Of a stretch of DNA of 64,000 nt, positions 53,743 through 61,700 are shown piece by piece. The notes beneath the pieces are model-generated. The model searched no databases. It was not told the DNA's origin and saw nothing but the letters and a program-made list of their open reading frames with translations. Positions within the stretch are counted from its first letter, which is position 1. The number at the start of each line of letters is the position of its first letter. The position numbers and the translations under genes are program-made. Origin of the DNA: Streptomyces sp. GQFP (lineage in GTDB: Bacteria > Actinomycetota > Actinomycetes > Streptomycetales > Streptomycetaceae); contig NZ_CP089312.1 of assembly GCF_021545335.1 (NCBI RefSeq), positions 1,054,001 through 1,118,000 on the forward strand, read 5' to 3'.

Positions 53743-55862
53743 GGCTCCTCACCCCGGTCACCCTCGGTCTCTTCGGTGAGTCGGGTGAAGTCGGTGACGA
53801 CCGGGGCGAGTTGACCGCTCGCCCACAGGGGCAGCTGGTCGCGGTGGTGTGCGTTCCCGGTGACGCCGTTCGCGCCCAGCGGGACGATCCAGAGGCTGTT
53901 GTCACGGTCGGCGAGGTCCCAGACGTACCGGGCGGAGGGGCCGCGTGAGCTGAGGTCGGTGAGGCCGGGGACGCTGGAGGTGGCGAGGACGCAGTCGTGG
54001 TCGCCACCGAGGCCGGGCCATGGCTCCTCGTCGCCGCTGCCGGGGAGAGCCCTCAGCGGGGCGAGGCGGTGCAGTTCGCCCCAGGTCACCGGGCCCGCTT
54101 CGGCAGTCTCCTCCAGCGCGTCGGCGACGATGCCCGGGAGGTCGGGGCCGGGCAGCAGATCCGTGGACAGGAGGTTCTCCAGCGCGAACGCGACCTTGCC
54201 GGTGAGGTTCAGCCAGGGCTCGAACACCGCCGGGTAGGGCAGCGGCCCGGCGAGGCTCTTCAGCTGGGGGGCGGCGGCGATCCGGCGTACGACGGCCGAG
54301 CGCAGACGTGCGTAGTCGGCGGCGTCCGTGCTGCCGGCGTCCATACGGCGGTCCCAGGCGAGGAGGCGGTCGCGCAGGCGTGCGGCGGCGGGGATTCGGA
54401 GGCCTGTTTCCGCGACTCGGTCCAACAGGGGTGCGGCCGAGGGAAGTTGGGTGTCCATGTGGACGGTCGCCATCTCCGGGGCCGTCCAGTCGTGGGAGCG
54501 GCGGAGCAGTTCGGTGATGCGGTCGGCGCGGTGCGGCGGGGCGAATTCCGTGCCGAGGGGGGTGGCGATGCCGCGGGCGTTGGCCATGACGGCGAGGTCG
54601 TCGACCTCGGCGCGCGGGGTGTCGTGGCGGCCCTTCCAGTCATGCCCGGACTGCCAGGCGGGGACGACCCGCAGCGTGTTGTCGCGGTGGCGGACCGGAA
54701 CGTACCCGGCGACCCGGTGCAGCAGACCGCCCTCCGTGTCGGCGGCGTGGACGACGTTGACGGGCTCGATCCAGCGGTCGAACGCCCGGTCGACGTCGGC
54801 GACGGTACGGGCGTGCAGCAGAGCCGGGAGCGCGGCGAAGCCGAGGTCGGCGGTGACGCGGGGCGGGTAGCGCAGGCTGATGACGGTCGCCTCGCCGCCC
54901 GCGCCGTCGAGGTTCTCGGTGTCGCCGATGACGACCGGGCCGCGTTCCGTTTCGATCACGTCGATGTCGACCGGGTCGCCGCCCGCGACCTCGACGGTCT
55001 CCCGGTGCCGGTGGAGGACGGGTCGCCGGCCGTCGGGGCCCAGTGCCTCCACCTGGCCGTCCTCCGTGCCGCGCAGCTGCTCCTCGTACAGGTCGTGGTA
55101 GTCGGCCATGGCGTTGGTGATGGCCCAGGCGACCGTGCCGGTGTGGCCGAAGTGGGCGATGCCCGGGACGCCCGGTACGGCGAAGCCGACGACGTCGAAC
55201 TCCGGGCAGGAGAGGTGGAGTTGCTGATAGAAGCCGGGGTTCTGGAGGGGCCGGTGCGGGTCGCCCGCGATGATCGGGGCACCGTGTGCGGTGCGGTGGC
55301 CGGGGACGAGCCAGCCGTTGGAGCCGGCGGTGCCCGGGCCGTCCGTGGCGAAGAGTTCGAGGGCGTGGTCGCCGAGGCGGCGGGCGACCTCCTCGCGCCA
55401 CAGCTTGGTCGGGAAGCCCGCGAACAGGATGTGGTGGGCGAGCCAGACGCCGAGGGGTGTCCACGGCCGCCAGGGGGTCGGCGCGAGTCCGGTCGCCGCG
55501 AACTCCGGTGCGGCGGCGGCCCCTTGCTCCAGACCGGCGTTCACCCCGTCGACGTACGCCGTGACCCAGGCGGCGGTGGCGGGGTCGAGGGCGTCGAAGC
55601 AGCGGCGGGCGGTGTCGTCGAGGCGGGCCCGGCGGGCGAGGAGGTCCCAGGAGAGGGCGGGGGTGCCGAGGAAGGCGGCCGCGGTGCCCTGGGAGCGGTG
55701 GCGTTCGACCTCGATCTGCCAGGCGCGGTCGTGAGCGGCGTTGCGGCCCTGCCCGTAGGCGAGTTGGAGGGGGTCGGCGGCACGGAGGTGCGGGATGCCC
55801 CAGGCATCGCGGTAGGTACGGCTCCTGCTCGGCACTGGCTGCGCTCCCTGCACTCTGGGCAT
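53706..55862 (-). CDS. Penicillin-acylase family Ntn-hydrolase
   Basis: A 718-aa member of the penicillin amidase family (N-terminal-nucleophile amidases; also acyl-homoserine-lactone and siderophore acylases). The alpha-chain part has TYRDAWGIPHLRA. The nucleophile that becomes the new N-terminus after self-cleavage is Ser181 in GTAGSNGWLVPG, followed by GDPHRPLQNPGFYQQLHL. The length is usual, but I see no signal peptide, although many relatives are exported. GTG at 55835, with GGGAG upstream, is a better-placed start than the ATG at 55862. The iron box at 55897 lies directly before it, so low iron probably induces it. A role in trimming an acyl-peptide siderophore (as PvdQ does) is an inference. 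Confidence 0.87.
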   Translation of the reverse strand: MPRVQGAQPVPSRSRTYRDAWGIPHLRAADPLQLAYGQGRNAAHDRAWQIEVERHRSQGTAAAFLGTPALSWDLLARRARLDDTARRCFDALDPATAAWVTAYVDGVNAGLEQGAAAAPEFAATGLAPTPWRPWTPLGVWLAHHILFAGFPTKLWREEVARRLGDHALELFATDGPGTAGSNGWLVPGHRTAHGAPIIAGDPHRPLQNPGFYQQLHLSCPEFDVVGFAVPGVPGIAHFGHTGTVAWAITNAMADYHDLYEEQLRGTEDGQVEALGPDGRRPVLHRHRETVEVAGGDPVDIDVIETERGPVVIGDTENLDGAGGEATVISLRYPPRVTADLGFAALPALLHARTVADVDRAFDRWIEPVNVVHAADTEGGLLHRVAGYVPVRHRDNTLRVVPAWQSGHDWKGRHDTPRAEVDDLAVMANARGIATPLGTEFAPPHRADRITELLRRSHDWTAPEMATVHMDTQLPSAAPLLDRVAETGLRIPAAARLRDRLLAWDRRMDAGSTDAADYARLRSAVVRRIAAAPQLKSLAGPLPYPAVFEPWLNLTGKVAFALENLLSTDLLPGPDLPGIVADALEETAEAGPVTWGELHRLAPLRALPGSGDEEPWPGLGGDHDCVLATSSVPGLTDLSSRGPSARYVWDLADRDNSLWIVPLGANGVTGNAHHRDQLPLWASGQLAPVVTDFTRLTEETEGDRGEEPQGRISSWKSKA

Positions 55863-55896
55863 CCTGTCGACTGGATACCCCTTAACACCGACACGG

Positions 55897-55923
55897 AAAG
55901 TTAGCTTAGGCTAAGCTAACTTT
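55897..55923. promoter_or_regulatory. Iron box (IdeR/DmdR-type) in a divergent promoter
   Basis: A perfect 27-bp palindrome (13-bp arms around one G) whose core TTAGCTTAGGCTAAGCTAA (55901-55919) matches 17 of 19 bases of the iron box TTAGGTTAGGCTAACCTAA. It lies 35 bp before the acylase ATG and 50 bp before the isochorismatase-like ATG, so both should be repressed when iron is plentiful. Confidence 0.9.
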
Positions 55924-55972
55924 GCAGGAAGCGGCTCGTGTCATGCACGCCGTCAGGGGGAGGTACCACGCC

Positions 55973-56563
55973 ATGGGCGCACCAGTCGTCGGCTCCTATC
56001 CGATGCCCGACAGCTCTGCCGTACCGCGCTCGGCCCAGCCCTGGGCCATCGATCCGGCACGCGCCGCCCTGCTCGTCCACGACATGCAGAATCCCTTCGT
56101 CCAGGCGTTCCCGGAGGGCGGCTCACCCGTCGTGGAGCTGGTCGAGAACATCGCGACCCTGCGCGAGCTGGCCGGCACGCTGGGCATGCCCGTCGTCTTC
56201 AGCGCGGAGACCAACGCGGTCTCGATCGTCCCCCGGCTCGCTCCGCGCGTGGGCGAGCATCTGCTGCTGAACGTGCGCCACAACGCCTTCCTGCGCAGCC
56301 ATCTCGGCCGACTGCTGCGGGAGGCTGGACGGGACCAGCTCATCCTGTGCGGGGTCCGCGCCCACCTCGGGATACTGCTGACGGCGGCGGACGCGTTCAT
56401 GCACGACATCCAGCCGTTCGTCGTCGCCGACGCGGTGGCCGACGACTGCGCGGAGGACCACACGATGGCCCTCAAGTGGGTGGCACGCACGGGAGTCGTG
56501 TGCACCACCGACCAACTGCTGCGGGAGCTGCTGCACGGAAAGGCCGCCGCACAAGGGTTCTGA
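55973..56563 (+). CDS. Isochorismatase-like hydrolase (EntB/DhbB N-domain type)
   Basis: A 196-aa isochorismatase-fold protein, close in layout to the isochorismatase domain of siderophore enzymes (PWAIDPARAALLVHDMQNPF with Asp37; GVRAHLGILLTAADAFMHDI; DHTMALKWVA). It lacks the aryl-carrier domain. The conserved KWRYSAF segment reads NVRHNAF here, so the usual catalytic Lys is Asn100, and the loop before it is shorter. The ATG at 55973 is chosen for the GGGGAGGT 8 bases upstream. It is iron-controlled by position. Expected role: 2,3-dihydrodihydroxybenzoate formation for a catecholate siderophore, but the lost Lys makes this uncertain. Confidence 0.85.
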   Translation: MGAPVVGSYPMPDSSAVPRSAQPWAIDPARAALLVHDMQNPFVQAFPEGGSPVVELVENIATLRELAGTLGMPVVFSAETNAVSIVPRLAPRVGEHLLLNVRHNAFLRSHLGRLLREAGRDQLILCGVRAHLGILLTAADAFMHDIQPFVVADAVADDCAEDHTMALKWVARTGVVCTTDQLLRELLHGKAAAQGF

Positions 56564-56610
56564 CGGTTCGTCAACACACCTGTGCTTCTACGGCTGTTGG
56601 GATTCCGCTA

Positions 56611-56844
56611 TCAGGCGCAGGGCCGTCCCGGATACTCCGCGCTCTCCGGGACTCCGGCCGCGCGCATCCTGCGCAGCACCTCGCCCCGGACCCCCTCGTC
56701 GTCGATGTAGAGGGGACAGTTGACGTCCCGGTCGAACACCAGGACTTCCCCGGCGGTGTCCCAGAGCACCCATCGGGGTGCGTGGGGCGAGTCCTGCCAC
56801 AGATGGGTGTAGTCGCCGATGACGTCCGTCGTCGGAGCGCTCAC
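56611..56844 (-). CDS. Small protein coupled to the amidohydrolase gene, function unknown
   Basis: A 77-aa acidic, Trp-rich protein (DYTHLWQDSPHAPRWVLWDT, FDRDVNCPLYIDDEGV) with no signal peptide or membrane segment. I do not recognise the family. Its ATG overlaps the amidohydrolase stop by 4 bases, so it is made with that enzyme. It lies between an isochorismatase-like gene and an MbtH gene, which suggests a part in the same siderophore or peptide cluster. The start is the ATG of MSAPTTDV. Confidence 0.7.
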   Translation of the reverse strand: MSAPTTDVIGDYTHLWQDSPHAPRWVLWDTAGEVLVFDRDVNCPLYIDDEGVRGEVLRRMRAAGVPESAEYPGRPCA

Positions 56845-58415
56845 AGCGTTCCCTCCTCGGTCTCCCGGCCGTCGACGAGTGTCGCCACGACCTCGATGTC
56901 CCCGATGCGCGAGCTGTCGACGCTTCCGGGATCGTCTCCCAGAACGACGACATCGGCACGCCTGCCCGGCGTGAGGCTTCCCACGCTGTCCTCCCAGTGG
57001 CAGGCCCAGGCGCCGTCGACGGTGTACGCGCGCAGCGCCTCGTCGACGGTGATGCCCTCATCCGGACCGATCAACTGCCCTGACAGCGAGGCCCGTTCGA
57101 CCATGAACTGAATGGCCCGCAGCGGCGACCCGTCCGTCACCGGCCGGTCGGAACTGCCCACCAGCCGGATCCCGTGCTCCAGGAAGCCGCGCCCCCGGTA
57201 CAGCCAGGGCGCCCGCTCCTCCCCCATGATCGACGCGTAGTCGTCGCCGAAGTACCGCAGGAAGTTGGCCTGTACGACGGCCGTCGCACCGAGCGCCGCC
57301 AGCCGGGGCAGCTGATCGGGCCGGATCAGCCCGGCGTGCTCGATCCGGTGCCGGGCGCCCGGCCGGGGCCGCAGCCGCTGCGCCTCCTCCAGCGCGTCGA
57401 TCGCGACATCGGCCGCACGGTCGCCGATGGCGTGCACCGCGAGCTGCCAGCCGGCGAGATGCCCGTCCACGATGGTCCGGGTGAGGAGTTCGGGGTCCTC
57501 CTGCAACTGCCCTGCGGTGTCGAGCCCTTGATAGGGGCTGCTGAGTGCGGCGGTACGGGCCATCATGCCGCCGTCGGTGTACACCTTCAGCGCGCCGACG
57601 GACAGCCAGTCGTCACCGAGGCCCGTACGGAGCCCGAGGTCGATGGCGCGCGGAATGCCGTCGTCCTCGTGCGCGGTGACGGGATGCAGCCGGTCGGCGG
57701 CCACCATCAGCTGGACCCGCAGGGGCAACAGGCCGCGTTCCCGGGCGAGTTGGTAGGCGCCCAGCTCGACCGGGCTGTTGCCGAGCAGGGCGCCGCCGAT
57801 GCCCGCCTCGGCGCACGCCGTGACTCCCTCGGCGAGACAGGCCCGGGCCGCCCGCCCGATGGCCTCCGCCAACTCCTCCTGGGAGTGCGGGAGTCGAAGC
57901 GCCCGTGCCGCGCCCATGGCTCCTTCGGCAAGGAAGGCGCCCTCGTGCGGGACGAGGCCGGGCAGCAGGTCCAGCACCGGGCTGCTGACCGCGCAGCCGT
58001 GTCCGGAGTCGTGCATCAGGAGCACCTTGCGCCCGGCGGCTGCCTTGTCCAGTTCGGCGAGGGTCAGATGCCGGCCGAGCCCCCGCTGGTCGTACCCCGC
58101 GACGTCCACCCAGCCACCGGGCGCCACCTGCGCCGCCGCCTCGGCCACGACCGCGAGCACGTCCTCGACCCGGTCGCATGGCGCCACCGTCGGCGTGGCC
58201 GCCTTGAACCCCGTCCAGGCCAGGTGCACATGGCTGTCGATGAACCCGGGCAGCACGGTCGCACCCTGGAGGTCGATCACCCGCTCGGCGGGCAGCCCGG
58301 TCACCGCGTCGTCCAGGCCCACGATCCGGCCCCGCCAGATGCCCAGGTCGTGGGCGACGGGGTGGTCGGGGTCCATGGTGAGGATGCGGGCGTTGGTCAG
58401 TCGCGTGGTGAGCAT
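56841..58415 (-). CDS. YtcJ-like metal-dependent amidohydrolase
   Basis: A 524-aa amidohydrolase-superfamily protein (amidohydrolase 3 group). The first metal motif is GFIDSHVHLAWTG. Further family motifs are VHAIGDRAADVAIDALEEA, HRIEHAGLIRP and VGSSDRPVTDGSPL, with a C-terminal GSLTPGRRADVVVLGDDP. The ATG at 58415 is preferred because GAGGA lies 8 bases upstream; the TTG two codons before it is less likely. Members hydrolyse amide or carbamoyl groups on varied small molecules. It is coupled to the small protein downstream and shares the strand with MbtH and the NRPS. Confidence 0.88.
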   Translation of the reverse strand: MLTTRLTNARILTMDPDHPVAHDLGIWRGRIVGLDDAVTGLPAERVIDLQGATVLPGFIDSHVHLAWTGFKAATPTVAPCDRVEDVLAVVAEAAAQVAPGGWVDVAGYDQRGLGRHLTLAELDKAAAGRKVLLMHDSGHGCAVSSPVLDLLPGLVPHEGAFLAEGAMGAARALRLPHSQEELAEAIGRAARACLAEGVTACAEAGIGGALLGNSPVELGAYQLARERGLLPLRVQLMVAADRLHPVTAHEDDGIPRAIDLGLRTGLGDDWLSVGALKVYTDGGMMARTAALSSPYQGLDTAGQLQEDPELLTRTIVDGHLAGWQLAVHAIGDRAADVAIDALEEAQRLRPRPGARHRIEHAGLIRPDQLPRLAALGATAVVQANFLRYFGDDYASIMGEERAPWLYRGRGFLEHGIRLVGSSDRPVTDGSPLRAIQFMVERASLSGQLIGPDEGITVDEALRAYTVDGAWACHWEDSVGSLTPGRRADVVVLGDDPGSVDSSRIGDIEVVATLVDGRETEEGTL

Positions 58416-58463
58416 GGGCAAATCCTCGTCGAGGTTCCGGATCCGGGCTTCAGGCGCGCGGCT

Positions 58464-58679
58464 TCAGGCGCTCGGCTCCATGCGCTCCACGAGGCTCTTG
58501 GGCCGCATGTCCGTCCAGTTGGTCTCGATGTGGTCCAGGCACTCCTGGCGGGGCGCAGGGCCGTGGACGACGGTCCAGCCAGCCGGGACGTCGACGAAGT
58601 CGGGCCACAGGCTGTGCTGGCCCTCGTCGTTGACGAGCACGGAGTAGACGCCGTCGGGGTTCTCGAAGGGGTTCGTCAT
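58464..58679 (-). CDS. MbtH-family protein
   Basis: A 71-aa MbtH-like protein, the usual size. The family signature is complete: [33 protein letters not shown] and [14 protein letters not shown]. Such proteins bind NRPS adenylation domains and are often needed for their folding or activity. It stands 67 bp downstream of the NRPS stop on the same strand and probably serves that enzyme. Confidence 0.96.
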   Translation of the reverse strand: MTNPFENPDGVYSVLVNDEGQHSLWPDFVDVPAGWTVVHGPAPRQECLDHIETNWTDMRPKSLVERMEPSA

Positions 58680-58746
58680 GGGGTGTTCCTCTCTCAGTGG
58701 CTACTGCGGGTGCAGGGGTTCGGTTGGTGGTCTGTTGGTCGGTCGG

Positions 58747-61700
58747 TCAGTTGGTTCGGCGGGCGTCGGCGACGGTCTCCGCCCGGTCCACCAGCGCCCC
58801 GAGCGCCCGGAACCAGCGTTCGGCGAGGTCCCGTACCGCTTCCTCGGGCAGGACGCCGGGGGCGTAGGTCCAGTGGGCGGAGAGTTCGGGGCCGCCGGGG
58901 AGGTCCTCGGTCAGGGCGTTGACGGTCAGGGCGTGGGACAGGGGCATTCCGGGGTCGGCTTCCAGGTCGGACGCGTCGGCCTCGGGGGCGTACGACCAGT
59001 CGGTGGCCTCGGGGACGCCGAAGCGGCCCATGTAGTTGAACTCGATCTGCGGGCGCGCGAGTTGGGCCAGCTCGGGGCCCGTCTCCGGGTTGAGGTGCCG
59101 GAGCAGTCCGTGTCCGATGCCGGACATCGGCGGGGCGGTCAGGTGCTCCCGGACACGGGCGAGCGCCGAGTCGAGCGCGGGGCCACCAGCGAGCGCGTCG
59201 CCGAGGTCCACGGTCCCGGTGTCCAGCCGTACCGGGACGACCGTGGTGAACCAGCCGACCGTACGCGAGAGGTCGGCGTCCCCGGCCAACTCGTCCTCGC
59301 GGCCGTGTCCTTCGAGGTCGACGAGGACGGACCCGCCGGACGCGGACCCGCGCCAGTCGGCCACGGCGAGCGCGAGCGCGGTCAGCAGGACGTCGTTGAC
59401 GCTCGCCCCGAAGGCTGCCGGTACGCGGCTGAGCAGCGGCTGCGTACGGTCGGCCGGGAGGGTGAGGGACAGGTGGCGCGAGGCCTCGGTGACATCGCGT
59501 TCCGGGTCGAGGGGCCGCAGCAGCGGAAGGGGGTCGGTGTCCGCCAACACCCGGTTCCACAGCGGGAGTTCGTCCTCGGTGACCGGCTCGACGGCTCGCT
59601 GGGCGAGCAGCTCCGACCACCTGCGGAAGGACAGGTCGACCGGTGCCAGGGCGGGCGTCCGGCCCTCCTTCACCTCGCTCCAGGCGGCGGGCAGATCGGG
59701 CAGCAGCACGCGCCAGGACACGCCGTCCACGACCAGGTGGTGGATCAGCAGGAGCAGTCGTCCGGGGGTGTCCGGTCCGGCGTCGAACCACACGCCCTGG
59801 ATCATCCGCCCGCCGTCCGGGTCGAGCCGTGTCTGCGCGGCTCGTGCCTGCTCGGCGACTACCTCCCGCAGCCTCGCCTCGTCGGCACCGGTGATGTCCG
59901 CCCGGACCAGCCAGGACTCCGGGGTGAGACTTCCCGTCGGCGGTACGTGCAGCGACCAGCGGCCGATCCGCTCCAGCCGGGCCCGCAGCAGGTCGTGCCG
60001 GTCGGTGACGGCCTGGAGTACGGCGTGCAGCGCGGTCTCGTCGAGTCCGGCCGGGGTCTGGACGAACGCGGCCTGGTGGTAGCCCGCGATCGGTCCGCCG
60101 AGTTCGCGCAGCGCGTGCATGATCGGCGTCAGCGGCACGGTGCCGGAGCCGTCGTCGTGCGCGGGCCGGGCGGAGTCGGCGTCCAGTTCCGTGGCGACGG
60201 TGGCCAGGGCGGCGACCGTACGGTGCTGGAAGACCTGGCGCGGGGTGATCCGCAGCCCGGCCGCGCGGGCCCGGCTGACCAGTTGCATGGCGACGATGCT
60301 GTCTCCGCCGAGGGTGAAGAAGTCGTCGTCGGCGCCGATCTCGGGCAGGCCGAGGACTTCGGCGAAGCGGGCGCAGAGGGTGCGTTCGAGGTCGTTCGCG
60401 GGCGCCCGGCCACCGGCGGCGCCGGTGAACTGCAGGGCGGGGAGCGCCCGGCGGTCGAGCTTGCCGTTGGAGAGCAGCGGCAGCTCGTCGAGGACGACCA
60501 CGGCTGCCGGGACCATGTAGTCGGGCAGTGCGGCGGCGACCTGGGCGCGCAGCTCGGACGGGTCCGGGGCGGTGGTGCCCTCGGCCGGGACGACGTACGC
60601 GGCCAGTTGCTTGATCCTCGGCCGGTCCTCGCGCGCGACGACCACGACCTGGCCGACCGTCGGCTGCCGGTCGAGGACGGCCTCGATCTCGGCGAGTTCG
60701 ATACGGAAGCCGCGGATCTTCACCTGGTCGTCGGCGCGGCCGAGGTATTCGAGCGTTCCCTCGGTTGTCCAGCGTGCCAGGTCACCCGTGCGGTACATGC
60801 GTGAACCGAGTTCACCAAAGGGATCGGCTGTGAACCGTTCGGCCGTGAGTTCCGGGCGACCGAGGTATCCACGGGCCAGCCCCTCCCCCGCGAGATACAG
60901 CTCACCGGTGACACCCGGCGGCACGGGCCGCAGCCCGGCATCGAGCACATACGCACGCGTGTTCCCCACGGGCCGCCCGACGACCGACCGTTCGCTCTCC
61001 CGCACCCGTGCGGCGAGCGCGTCGACGGTCGCCTCGGTCGGCCCGTACAGGTTGAAGGCCTCGGTGTTCGGCAGCGCGGCCAGTTCGCTCCACAGCGCGT
61101 CCGACACGGCCTCGCCTCCCACACCCACCACCGCGAGCGGGCACTCCCCATCCTTGATCAGCCCGCTGTCGGCCATCTGGGCCAGGAACGAGGGCGTGAC
61201 CTCGATGAAGTCGATGCCCTCCGCCCGGATGGCGGCGGCGGTCAGTTCGGGGTCACGGCGCGTCTCGTCGTCGAGGATGTGCAGCGCGTGCCCGTCGAGC
61301 AGCCACAGCTGCGGCTGCCAGGACGCGTCGAACGAGAACGACCAGAAGTGCCCGACCCGCAGATGCCGCCGCCCGGTGTTCGCCTTGGCGAGATCGTGCA
61401 GGGCCCGCCGGTGACTGTGGAAGAGGTTCGCCACGCTGCGTTGGCAGACCACGACTCCCTTGGGCCGCCCGGTGGAACCCGAGGTGTAGATGACGTACGC
61501 CGGGTGCTCCGGATCGGGACCGGCGGCCGGGTTGTCGGCGGGCTGCGCGGCCAGTCGTACGGCGGTGTCGTCGGTGTCGAGCAGCAGGCGCGGTACGTCG
61601 CTGTCGGGCAGGCCGGCGGCGAGCGTCTCCGTGGTGAGGACGAGCTGGGGCTCGGCGTCGTCGAGCATCGCGAGTACGCGCTCGGCGGGCAGGTCCGCGT

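Noticed and set aside
53706..55862. Penicillin acylase as evidence of beta-lactam resistance or production
   Set aside because: The family is broad, no beta-lactam genes are nearby, and the iron box points to another role.
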